From: Corydoras sp. C115
Lineage: Eukaryota; Chordata; Actinopteri; Siluriformes; Callichthyidae
NCBI GenBank assembly: GCA_019802505.1
Contig: JAFMOC010000789.1
Span: 1 to 64,000 of the forward strand
Length of the DNA: 64,000 bases
Direction: 5' to 3'
Shown: in pieces, positions 32,480 through 42,879 of the stretch
How positions within the stretch are numbered: position 1 is the stretch's first letter
Layout: each line of letters begins with the position of its first letter
Program-made: the position numbers and the translations under genes
Notes under the pieces: generated by a model
Seen by the model: only the letters and a program-made list of their open reading frames with translations
Told to the model about the DNA's origin: nothing
Databases searched by the model: none

Positions 32480-34910
32480 AGATTCCCGGTCCCAGGGTTC
32501 ACCCACTGAGCGAGTTTTTTCTCGCCACCCGGGATTCGTCGCACGCTCCTCCGTGCGAGTCTCTGGACTCCACGGAGGACCCATTCAGCGAGCTCTCTCT
32601 CGCAACCCGGGTCCCTCCTCACGCTCCTCCGTGTGAGTCTCCCGACTCCACGGAGGATCCGTTCGGCGAGTTCCCCCTCGCCTCGCGGTCCCTGTCTTCG
32701 GCTCCTCTGGTGGACCCTGCCTCCACGGAGGACCCGCTCAGGGAACGGTCGCTCGCCACTCGGGCCCCGCCGCGCGTTCCTCCGTGCGAGCCTCCTATCT
32801 CCACGGAGGACGCGGTCAGCGAGCTCTCTCTCGCCGCCCGGGCCCCGCCTCACGCTCCTCTGTGCGAGCCTCCTGACTCCACGGAGGACCCGTTCGGCGC
32901 ATTCCTCCTCGTCTCGCGGTCCCTGTCTTCGGCTCCTCCGGTGGACCCTGTCTCCACGGAGGACCCGCTCAGTGAACGGTCGCTCGCTACTCGGGCCTCG
33001 CCGCGCGTTCCTCCGTGCGAGTCTCCCTACTCCACGGAGGAGCTCAGCGTGTTCCCCCTCGCTGCCCGGGTTTCGTCTCGCGCCGCACCCTGCGCCATGC
33101 CGCCTCGCGCTGCACCCCGCGCCGTGCCGCCTCGCGCCGCCGTCGCGCCGCGTCGTCTCGCGCTGCACTTTGTGCTGCTTTCCACGACGTCCCGGAGGAA
33201 GCCTCTCCTCAACGCGTGTTTCCTCGCGGCTCTCCCTGCGATTTCCCTCGCGTTGCCCCTCACGGCCCTCCGCGCGTCGCCTGCCGCGATTTCGTTCGTG
33301 GGGCTTCCCGTGCTGCATCCTGCGACGTGCCGTGCGCTGCGTCTCGCGCTGTTTCTCGCGCGGTGCCTCGGAGTAATATTCTCGACGCTTGGAATAAGGG
33401 TTCTCCTCCACACGCGCCTCCTCGCGGTTCTCCCCGCGATTTCCCTCGCGTTGCCCCTCTGGGTGCCCCTCGCTTTGCCCCTCACAGTCCTCCGCGCGTC
33501 GCTTCCCCCGATCCCGCTCGCGACTTTCCGAGCGCGGCTTCTAGGGCTGCTTTTCGCAACGCCCAGGGTCACACCCTGCAGGCTTTGTCCCAACGCGTTC
33601 CTTCCCGCATCGCCCCGTGCCCTGCTCCTCACATTTCACCTCGCGAGGCGTTCGGCGGGGGTTCTCCGAAGGACATTACGTCCGGGGTCGGTCTAGCCTG
33701 CGGTCGGGGTTCAGACTCGGTCTCGGTAGACCAGGACCACATAGGGGGTGATGTGGACAAGATACTGGCTCTCTCTCTTTGTGTCCAGGTGATGGAGAGG
33801 TGGCAAACTGGAGGTCGGAGCGTGGTGCTCGATGCGTCCTCCGGAGGGCAGTCCCGTGGTCTAGTGGGGAGTCGCTGGATTGCTGTGGACACCGCACAGG
33901 ACCAGCTCACCCCTATATTGATCCGTTCCGGCTCTACGGACTATAGACCCTCACAAGTGGACAACCAGCCACCTGTAAAGGACACTTGGCCACCTGCTCC
34001 GGACAAAGGATCCGCCGGACCAGGGACTTTGGGGGTGGACATGTTCACATGGGACCCTGGCCCGGCTGCACTGATCATGGAGCCACCCGGACTCACCGTG
34101 GCGTCCACTCGGGTCACGACCGCGTTCACTCGGGCCACTTATGCGTTCACTCGGGTCACATTCGCATCCACTCGGGTTTTTTCAGCGTTCACTCGGGTCA
34201 CCTGTGCGGTCACTCGGGTCACTTCAGCGTCCACTTGGTTCACATATGCGACCACTCAAGACATTCCAGTACCTAGTCGGGTCGGACCTGCGTCCTCTCG
34301 GTTTCCCCCGGCTATCGTGTGTACTTTGGCCTCCGTTTTCGGCCTGGGTTCTCGGGGTCCCAAAGGGTTTTCTTCCCCACACACACCCAAGGAGCCTCAC
34401 CCGCTTCGCGCACTCCGGGGGTCGCGTCGCCCTTCCATTCACGGCATTCCCGTACTCTCAAGAGGGCATGCCTCCCTCACGCTCATCTGGGGTCATGCCC
34501 CCCCGCACATTCACAAAGGGTCACGGCATTCCCGTACCCTCAAGAGGGCACACCCCCCTCTCGCTCACCTAGGGTCATGCCCCCCATGCATTCACAAGAG
34601 GTCACGGTGCCCCGGCGTCCTCAAGGGGTCCCGTCACCCTCGTGCCCATAAGAAGGCACGGCGCCACCTCACACACGGGAGGTCACGGCGTCGCCGTGCT
34701 CACAGGGGGTCATATCCTCACCACTGTCTCTTGGGGTCTCTGGATCCTCAAACCCTTCGAGGGTCAGAACGCCCCCGGATCCTCAAGGGGTCACGTGCCC
34801 CTCGGTACCTCAATGGGTCACGATGCACACACCCTTACACGGGGACACGAAGCCTCCGCACCTTTGGTCACGTCGCCCCGCACCCTCTAGGGGTCTCCTC
34901 GCTGCCCTCG
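32480..34910 (+). repeat. Minisatellite arrays replacing pol in family 1 element
   Basis: At about 32500-33060 a 75-78-bp unit recurs eight times; in one frame it reads as variants of PCESPDSTEDPFSELSLATR. At 33060-33650 a CGCGCCGC-rich stretch follows, and at 34080-34280 about 30-bp units of the form CACTCGGGTCAC. From 34380 to 34890 CTCAAGAGGG/GGGTCACG units continue. Very long frames are open in several phases and both strands because stop codons are scarce, so no protein is called. Confidence 0.82.
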
Positions 34911-35799
34911 AGCCCCTTTTGTTTTCTTTTCTGTTTCCCTGTTACTTTTGGGGGGGCGATATGTCAGGTTGGGAGGGTTAGTCCCCTCCCCCCTGCCTCT
35001 CGTGTGCGGGTTTTCGTCCGTGTAGGGCTTCCGTAGGTAGGACCCACCCTCGTGATCAGGGATTGGGTCCTACCTGATCACATGCGACCCGCTGGCTGCT
35101 TTTCAAGCACGCAAGCACAGTAGCCAGCGGGTCAGCATTAACGAGTGTATCTGCTCGTGTGCGTACGCTCACTGCCATGTCGGGTGTCTTGTGCGGTTGT
35201 TTGTTCAGTTTTTATTTCGTTTTTTACGCTCGCGGAGCACTCAGCGGCCTTTCCGCTGTTTGTTTGTTTTACGTTTGTTTTTTGTTTTCACGGCACGTTT
35301 CGTCGTGTCCGCAGCGGTGTTCCCGCTGTTCCACTTTCTGTACATTGCTCTCGGCTCATTCTAGCGGCGTTCCCGCTTTAGCCATTAAAGAGGGTTTTTG
35401 TGTTCGTTTACCTGGTCGCCTGGCTCGATATTTCAACACCGCACCGCGCTGCGCCGCCAACTTCCGGACAGCGCGCACTCCGAATCGTGACACATATTTC
35501 ATATGTAAATTAATTTTGTCCAATATAACTAATGAATGATCAAACAAAATGACTATAACAACAGTTTGAAAAATGGATAAATAAACTCATAAAAGGGCAC
35601 TTTTTAAAGAGGACAGAGGGGAAAAAAGGGATCTGGGCTAAAGCCCCTGATGTTTCTAAACCCTAAAAACGCCCCTGGTGATTGGTATATCTGTTAGTAA
35701 GGGGTGACTGCAGATAAATAGAAAATGCTTATCTGAAGATGTATTAGTAATTAGACAGTCAGAAGCTGTGTGTACCGCCAGCACTAAGAGTTGGACTCT

Positions 35800-36384
35800 G
35801 CGGGGCTAATGCAGATTAGTGATTGGTGTATGGATTACTGTGACACTGACGTCTGCTTTCTCTTTATAGAGTTTATTGAGCAGCGCTGCTGTTTGGAAGA
35901 GCGTTAAGAGTTTGAAATACCAAACAAATCGAGGAAATACGCAGCATTTATTTGCCAAATGCCCGACGATTCCGTATTTTACGAGACGGATGATCACAGT
36001 CTAATAAATGTTAAACGAAGCAGAGCAGCTATGAGAACGTACAGAACATTATCTCGTTAATCTAGTCTAAATTAAAGCGTATTCCTCTGAACACAAGACT
36101 GGCTTAATTATTAGACAGAGTGGAAATTTCAGACGCCATACTTATATGTCCAGTTTTAAAAGCTTCAACATGAAACCACAGAACTTTATTCATCACCTTC
36201 ATTCTTCATTCTCACTTCTCACATGCACATTCAGCCTCCTGCGGTGTCACTTCCTGTCCTCACACATATGTCTGCTTTTCTGATGAACCAGACTTCAGCT
36301 CATATACCTGGTCACATGACCTGTCAGTTCATCTACACCTTTCCTGAAAGGCCCAGAGGTGGCTACACCAACAGAACTGTTCTC
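35800..36384 (+). repeat. Lectin upstream segment, copy B of local duplication
   Basis: Second copy of 29936-30504. It lies upstream of the 37440-37668 promoter remnant, as expected for the gene B 5' region. Confidence 0.78.
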
Positions 36385-36775
36385 TGTTCCAGTACCCTGC
36401 AGGATCTGCCCCTTTTAGTTCTGCTGCTCTAGTCCATGATGCCGGAGTCACATGATGCACTGTCAATCAAACTGTTTATTAATTAATGACGGTGCTTTAT
36501 TAGCTCTAACGGCTTCTCTTGTTTGTTTTTTTGAGGTGTTGCCTCATTTCCTGGAGGTATGGTCAGTTCTTCATCAATGGTCCAAGATGATTACTGGACG
36601 GAACCTGGATTTCTATTGGACCGGCAGTCCTTCAGGACACCCTCAATGGACTTATATGGTTTTTCTTTACATTAACTTATATTGTTAAATACGGGTCACC
36701 TGATCATCACACAATCTGTACACGGCTGTCCTACATTGTTGATTCTGTCCCCTGCTCAAGAAACATGAGTGGGTG
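36385..36775 (+). mobile_element. L2 3'-UTR fragment, diverged
   Basis: Shares the CTTTTAGTTCTGCTGCTCTAGTC and TTATTAATTAATGACGGTGC order with L2 tails and is more diverged than the two main copies. Confidence 0.65.
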
Positions 36776-37175
36776 GGGGGTGAGATTCCCTATGCCCACC
36801 CAGGGGAGAACGCCAATCTATCACTGGGCACAAAATCACACACACAGACTATACGTGGCAATTTAGAGCATACAATGTACCTTGAATCCATGTTTTTGGA
36901 CTGTGGGAGGAGTTTCATGTTCTTCCCATGTCTGTGTGGGTTTCCTCTGGGTTCTCTGGTTTCCTCCCACAGTACAAAAAAAATGGATTCAAGGTAAATT
37001 GAATGCTCCAAATTGCCCCATATAGTGTGTGTGTGTGTATGTTCTGTTATAGATTGCCATTCTGTCCTGGGTGTGTTTGTCCAGCTCCCGAAACCTGTGT
37101 CTCCCCTTAATGGGCATAGAGACCCCATGCAAACTTGCTCTAGGATTAATTGGAAGAGAATGAATGAATGAATGA
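36776..37175. repeat. Two SINE fragments in opposite orientation
   Basis: A reverse fragment (36776-36915) meets a forward fragment (36916-37175) that ends in a GAATGAATGAATGAATGAA tail. The tail-to-tail junction makes a short inverted repeat around GGATTCAAGGTAAATTGAAT. Confidence 0.75.
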
Positions 37176-37439
37176 ATGAATAATGTGATGTTCACAGTGG
37201 GGGTGTGACCCCTCTTGCCAAATGATTTGTTGGAATGGTTTGTAAGATGGTGGATGTGATGTGTCTGAAGGTGTGTAGTTCCTCACTTGCTGAGGTATAA
37301 CACCTGCTGCTATAAACAGTACATACTATATTAAACGTCTACTTTACAGTTTAGTGGACGATTTAATTTCAGGTGCACCTTCGGTGATCACTGCCCTATG
37401 TCCTGTCCTCTCATATGCAAGTGCGTGCAAAACACCCTC

Positions 37440-37668
37440 TTTATCATTTCTGAGATCGAAAACACACAAAAAAAGCCAGGGCAGTGTTTATTTTTAAAAA
37501 GCCCTGTACTGATACATATACATGTACTGATCTAATGATGTCATGTGTATTTGTGGACATTTTTTTGGAATGTGGACATTTGTGGACCCTCAGTGAGCAT
37601 TTCCTGTAACATCTTACGAAGGTTGATTCTGTTAAACCAGTGTATTGACTGTGAGCTGCTGCAGAGCG
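37440..37668 (+). promoter_or_regulatory. Gene B promoter/5'-UTR remnant
   Basis: Matches 8240-8400 and 63005-63180 up to GTGAGCTGCTGCAGAGC, the position just before GACAGATCAGCAGAGTG in the intact copies. There it breaks into unrelated GC-rich DNA, so exon 1 is missing. Confidence 0.75.
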
Positions 37669-38905
37669 GGGGGTGTACCTCTACTGTACCTCTACCAGCC
37701 CCTCCGAGTGTGCCATCCCTGCCACAGTGCCTCCAGCGTGCGTGCCCGCCAAGGTCTACCCAGTGTGCGTGCCCGCCGAGGTCTACCCAGTGTGCGTGCC
37801 CGCCGAGGTCCAGCCAGTGTGCGAGCCCGCCGAGGTCCAGCCAGCGTGCGTACCAGCCGAGGTCCAGCCAGCGGGCGTACCCGCCGAGGTCCACCCAGCG
37901 GGCGTTCCTGCCACAGACCCACAAGCATGCACACCTGTCGTGGTCCCATGCCGTACGCCGCCCAGCCCGTTCCCCAGGGGCCGCACGCCGCCCTGCCCAT
38001 TCGCCAGGGGCCACACACCACCCAGCCCTAGCAGCAGGGGCCGCACGCCACCCAGCCCGAGCAGCAGGGGCCGCACGTCCACCTCGCCCCGCAGCCAGAG
38101 GGCATCCACCTCGCCCCGCAGCCAGATGGCGTCCACCTCGCCCCGCAGCCAGAGGGCGTCCACCTCGCCGAGCAGCAGCAGGGGCCGCCCGCCACCCGGC
38201 CCGAGCACCAGGGGCGTCCAACTCGCCCCGCAGACCGAGGGCGTCCACCTCGCCCCGCAGCCCGAGGGCGTCCACCTAGCCCCGTGGCCCGAAGGCGTCC
38301 ACCTCGCCACGCTGCCCGAGGGCGTCCACCGGACCACGCAGCCAGAAGGCGTGACCCACTCCTCGTCCACCGAAGGCGTCCATCGGACCACGCAGCCAGA
38401 GGGCGCCCACCGGACCACGCAGTCAGAGGGCGTGGCGCACTCCTGATCCGCAGAGGGCGTCCACCGGACCACGCAGTCGGAGGGCGTGGCCCACTCCTCG
38501 TCCGCCGTGGGCGTCCACCTGACCACGCAGCCAGAAGGCATGGCCCACACCATCCACCGAAGGCGTCCATCGGACCACGCAGCCAGAGAGCGCCCAGGGG
38601 ACCACGCAGTCAGAGGGCGTGGCCCACTCCTGATCCGCCAAGGGCGCACACCTGACCTCGCAGCCAGAGGGCATCCTCAACACTTCGTTTGCAGAGGGCA
38701 CTCTCAACGCCACGTCCGCAGAGGGCGCCCACCTCGACATGGAGCCAGAGGGCGTTCGGCATGCCTCCCCCGCAGAGGGCGTCCACAAGAAGGTGCCTGC
38801 CAAGCCCGGCTCAAGGAGGGCAGAGGACCCCACCTCCCCCGGGACTATTTTTTTTTTTCTTGGTCGCGCCCCCCCATTGCGTGACCGTAGGGGCGGGGGT
38901 ACTGT
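37669..38905 (+). mobile_element. Gypsy-like internal fragment with coding-like minisatellite
   Basis: GC-rich arrays of about 30-33-bp units occupy the segment; one frame (37673-38446) reads repeats such as CVPAEVYPV, SPSSRGRTPP and EGVHLAPQP. The right end (ACTATTTTTTTTTTTC... GTAGGGGCGGGGGTAC|TGTAACAG) resembles a polypurine tract followed by the first bases of an LTR. Host sequence resumes at about 38910 at a point corresponding to 8722. About 320 bp of host sequence, including exon 1, are gone. The family is not identified with certainty. Confidence 0.6.
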
Positions 38906-38910
38906 AACAG

Positions 38911-39042
38911 ATGCACAGAACCATGGAACACTGGTTGTGTGGATCATCATTATATACATTGGGTTCTGCTTATTGCTCGTCAATGTGTGTGTGTGTGTGT
39001 TTCTGTGTGTGTGGCTCAGGAATCGCACCTCTGACCACACTT
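38911..39042 (+). other. Lectin gene B intron 1 remnant
   Basis: Matches 8722-8800 (GAACCATGGAACACTGGTTG) and carries a (GT)n tract. It is interrupted by a family 2 gypsy-like fragment. Confidence 0.65.
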
Positions 39043-39649
39043 CTATGTTCTTGGTCGCGGTTACTTTCGGTTTTGTTTGTATTTTGTATTTTGGATGTCC
39101 CGGCACGTTCCGCCTGTGCTGAGGGTTTTCGTTCATTCATTAAACACCTCCTTGCTGCTTACCTGGTCGCCTGGCTCACACTTTCTCACTGCGTGCACCT
39201 CGCCCCTGCATAACACCACGTAGCGCCTCCGTAGGACGGATGGCGCACGTCTTTAGACAGAATGCTGGCCTCAAACACCTAGCGAAGTCCAGGATTTCCC
39301 GTCCGGGTAAGCGCCTCATTTTTTTTGTTGGTTCCCCACTGCCGCGCATTAGCCATTTCTCCGGAGGCAGCATTAGCTCGGCGCTAGTCGCGCCATTAAC
39401 CGTTTCCTCGGCTGCAGCGTCCTGCTGCTTAAACTAGGCGCTAGCCCCGCCATTAGCTGCTTCACCGGCTGCAGCGTTCTGCTGCATCAACCTCACTGCT
39501 AGCCTCGCCATAAATTTTTTTATCCTCCCTACTCGTGGGTATTCACGATGAGGGTTGTCGACCGCGTCCCGGAGTATGGGGAGATCATGCTCCCTCTCTC
39601 TGCGCCATGTAAGCTCCCGGCACCTTGCGACGGAGTGGCTTCCCGTATA

Positions 39650-41094
39650 CACACGTGGACAAAATTGTTGGTACCCCTTGGTTAATGACAGAAAAACCCA
39701 CAATGGTAACAGAAATAACTTTAATCTAATAAAAGTAATAATAAATAAAAATTCTATGAAAATGTACAAATGAAAGTCAGACATTGCTTTTCAACCATGC
39801 TTTAACAGAATTATTTAAAAAAATAAACTCATGAAACAGGCCTGGACAGAAATTATGGTACCCCTGAAAATAATGTGACCAAGTGGACATGTTAAATCAA
39901 GGTGTGTTCACTAATTAGTATCACAGGTGTCTATAATATTGTAATCAGTCAGTGGGCTGCACATGTTGCACATGTGATTCAGAAATTTAAGATCCATGGG
40001 ACTGTAGCCAACCTCCCTGGACATGGACGCAGGAGGAAAATTGATGACAAATCAAAGAGATGGATAACACGAATGGTAACAAAAGAGTCAAGAAAAACAT
40101 CTAAAGAGATTCAAGGTGAACTTCAAGCTCAAGGAACATCAGTCTCAGATCGAACTTTCCGTCGATGTTTGAGCCAAAGTGGACTTCATGGGAGACGACC
40201 AAGGAGGACACCATTGTTGAAAACCAAACATAAAAAAGCCAGACTGGAATTTGCCAAACTTCATGTTGACAAGCCACAAAGCTTCTGGGAGAATGTCCTA
40301 TGGACAGATGAGACAAAAATGGAACGTTTTGGCAGGGCACATCAGCTCTATGTTCACAGACGGAAAAATGAAGCATATCAAGACAAGAACACTGTCCCTA
40401 CTGTGAAACATGGAGGAGGCTCTGTTATGTTCTGGGGCTGCTTTGCTGCATCTGGCACAGGGTGACTTGAATCTGTGCAGGGTATAATGAAATCTCAATA
40501 CTATTAAGGGATTCTAGAGAGAAATGTGCTGCCCAGTGTCAGAAAGCTTGGTCTCAGTCGTAGGTCGTGGGTCTTACAACAGGATAATGACCCAAAACAC
40601 ACATCTAAAAACACTCAAGAATGGCTAAGAGGAAAACACTGGACTATTCTGAAGTGGCCTTCTATGAGCCCTGACCTAAATCCTATTGAGCATCTTTGGA
40701 AGGAGCTGAAACATGCCGTCTGGAAAAGGCACCCTTCAAACCTGAGACAACTGGAGCAATTTGCACATAAAGAGTGGGCCAAAATACCTGCTGAGTGGTG
40801 CAGAAGTCTCACTGACAGATACAGGAATCGTTTGATTGCAGTGATTGCCTCAAAAGGTTGTGCAACAAAATATTAAGTTAAGGGTACCATCATTTCTGTC
40901 CAGGCCTGTTTCATGAGTTTATTTTTTTAAATAATTCTGTTAAAGCATGGTTGAAAAGCAATGTCTGACTTTCATTTGTACATTTTCATAGAATTTTTAT
41001 TTATTATTACTTTATCAGATTAAAGTTATTTCTGTTACCATTGTGGGCTTTTCTGTCATTAACCAAGGGGTATCAACAATTTTGTCCACGTGTG
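39650..41094 (+). mobile_element. Tc1-like DNA transposon (1445 bp)
   Basis: Inserted at TA (39648-39649 and 41095-41096). The pre-insertion site is visible at 17203 as CCCGTATATCATTGG. Terminal inverted repeats of about 215 bp start CACACGTGGACAAAATTG and are nearly perfect. The transposase inside is broken. Confidence 0.93.
39980..40876 (+). pseudogene. Tc1 transposase, N-terminally deleted, two nonsense codons
   Basis: Readable sequence begins in the second DNA-binding helix-turn-helix (FKIHGTVANLPGHGRRRK). The DDE catalytic core shows WTDETKMERF (first Asp), LQQDNDPKHTS (second Asp) and SPDLNPIEHLWKEL (Glu), the DD34E pattern. The first paired-like HTH is missing, so the 5' coding part has been deleted. 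Stops at 40463-40465 (TGA where Arg CGA is expected) and near 40503 (TAA where Gln CAA is expected) are both C-to-T changes, as expected from CpG or cytosine decay. This copy is inactive, although its ends could be mobilised in trans. Confidence 0.9.
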
Positions 41095-41455
41095 TATCAT
41101 TGGCAGTCGCAAGGTGTTTGAAAGCGTGACCAGTCGGGAGCTATCGGACAGGGAGAGGGTGCTGTTCCACCTCTCCAGACTTCTGGGACCCGCACGGAGG
41201 TGGGCCGAGTGCTGAGTGGCCACCGGGGATGACTGCCTCTCTTCTGCCAGTCGGTTCGAGGCAGCCTTCTTAGGAAGGTTCCCCCCGGGTCAGGATGACC
41301 GCGCCATCAGCGAGCACCTTCACAGCTTGTGGAACAGTGATCCGTTCTGCGAGGCACTCCGCGGCGTCAGCGAGCCACCGCACGCCGTCAGCGAGCAGCC
41401 GCGCGGCGAACCGCTCCGCGAGCCACTCAGCTCCGTCGGCAATCCGTCGTTTAAT

Positions 41456-41735
41456 CCGGGAGAACGTTTCGGGCGCTGGACAGATACACCCAGGACAGGG
41501 CGCCAACCTATCGCTGGGCACACACTCACTCACACACACACACTCTATATGGAGCAATTTGGAGAACTCAATTGACTTGATCCATGTTTTGGGCTGTGGG
41601 AGGAAAGCGGAGAACCCGGAGGAAACCCACACGGACAAGGGGGGAACATGGAAACTCCACCCAGATGGGGATTCGAACCGGGAATCCCTAGTGCTGAGAG
41701 GAGAACATGCTAACCACTAAGCCACAGTGCCGCCA
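41456..41735 (-). repeat. SINE
   Basis: Reverse copy, nearly full length, with B box GGATTCGAACC and the A-box end CTAAGCCACAGTGCCGCC. Confidence 0.85.
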
Positions 41736-41928
41736 ATATATATATACAGTGTATATATGGAATTAAAAGCAAAATATGTCAGAACTACAAATCAAATGGG
41801 GGGGGGGTGGATTTGCGCATGCGCTGCTTTGAGCCCCGCTGCTCACTTAGAACAGTAAGTGAAGAACATGAGTTAGATCTTCACTAAGATACCGAGAGAA
41901 CAGCATATGGATTCTTTACTGAAATAAC

Positions 41929-42060
41929 ATGGCACTAGTAATGTATTGGTTGATGTGAGTGATTCAGTAAAGTCGTTGGTCTAAAGCCATCTCCGTCGAT
42001 GGCTTTAGACCAACGACTTTACTGAATCACTCACATCAACCAATACATTACTAGTGCCAT
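41929..42060. repeat. Perfect hairpin: 63-bp arms, 6-nt loop
   Basis: Arms 41929-41991 and 41998-42060 are exact reverse complements around TCCGTC. The outer ends are ATGGCACTAGTAATG and CATTACTAGTGCCAT. No terminal-repeat family or target duplication is evident. Confidence 0.95.
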
Positions 42061-42359
42061 CTAGAGGAAGGTTGGTGTCACAACAGGTATCTAACCACTA
42101 CAACAAGTGTTCACTGCAGAGTCTCCATAGGTCTCCAATATCACCAGAAAAAATCAAATAGCTTAAATAATAAGCCACCATGTGTTCTGAAAAGTTGTTT
42201 GATTTAGCAACAAAGCAGAGAAGTTTGCAACAGTGAAAACAGCAGCGGTTCACGCATGCGCACGATGTTGAATGGATTGTTCAGCTTCTCTGTGCGTTGA
42301 GTTTAATTACCTGGTGACGTGACGTAGGTTCTGTTTTTAGATTCATATGTGTATAAATC

Positions 42360-42660
42360 CTAGGTGGGGGGTTCCCCATGCCCATTCGGGGGAGAAAATT
42401 TCAGGCGCTGGGCAGGACAGGGGGGCAATCTATCACTGAACACACTCACACACACAGACACACTGAATATGGGGCAATTTGGAGAATTCAATTCACCTTG
42501 ATCCACAGTTTTTGTACTGTGGGAGGAAACTGAAGAACCCAGAGGAAACCCATGCGGACGCGGGGAGAACATGCAAACCCCACCCAAATTGGGATTTGAA
42601 CCGGGAATCCCTAGTGCTGAGAGGAGAACATGCTAAACCACTAAGCCACCATGCCCATCC
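42360..42660 (-). repeat. SINE
   Basis: Reverse copy similar to 17246-17505 and at the same position, just upstream of the lectin TM exon. The insertion therefore predates the gene A/B duplication. Confidence 0.82.
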
Positions 42661-42879
42661 TAGAAGTCGTACTCTATATACCATCAAACTGTCATCAGTT
42701 TGTCAGGAGTTCTGACAGAACCGTCCTGCACTAAAACACTCGACAAAAAATAAGACGTGATCACGAGATAATAAGTTTTGTTATGTTTTATGACTTCAAA
42801 AAAATGAATAACATGTCCTCTGTGGACCGCCGTAGTGCTGCGTAGTGCTTTGATCTCTGGACTGTGCATTTTCCTCCAG

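Larger units (their letters stand above)
31489..35492 (+). mobile_element. Gypsy-like non-autonomous LTR element, family 1 (4.0 kb)
   Basis: LTRs are 31489-31989 and 34962-35492 (TGTCAGGTTGGGAGG...CGTGACA), near-identical except for a 30-bp indel. A 5-bp target duplication CATAT lies at 31484-31488 and 35493-35497. A polypurine-type tract TTTTGGGGGGGCGATA precedes the 3' LTR. AATGCTGACCC (31991-32001), one base after the 5' LTR, is the exact complement of GGGTCAGCATT in the LTR (31656-31666). The interior holds a short gag frame and repeat arrays and no protease, RT or integrase. Confidence 0.92.
31020..35677. mobile_element. hAT-type element (about 650 bp) hosting a gypsy-like element
   Basis: Terminal repeats are CAGGGGCGT...ACGCCCCTG. 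An exact 8-bp target duplication GTGATTGG lies at 31012-31019 and 35678-35685. Without the nested LTR element and its target duplication the hAT is about 650 bp and has no transposase. Confidence 0.9.
39043..41455 (+). mobile_element. Family 2 gypsy-like fragment hosting a Tc1 element
   Basis: 39043 to about 39258 is the R-U5 part of a family 2 LTR. AATGCTGGCCTC follows at about 39260, then untranslated leader. A Tc1 element occupies 39650-41094. The remainder (41097-41455) continues with the gag scrap VTSRELSDRERVLFHLSRLL, one stop, and TASRFEAAFLGRFPP-like sequence. It is cut on the right by a SINE and has no pol. Confidence 0.82.

Noticed and set aside
32311..35036. Several very long open frames on both strands (366 to 673 codons)
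   Set aside because: They overlap in different phases within GC-rich tandem repeats that lack stop codons, are Arg/Pro/Ser-rich and have no domains. Composition explains them.
37541..39136. Long frames on both strands over the 37.7-38.9 kb repeats
   Set aside because: Minisatellite translation; no conserved domain, and opposite strands are equally open.
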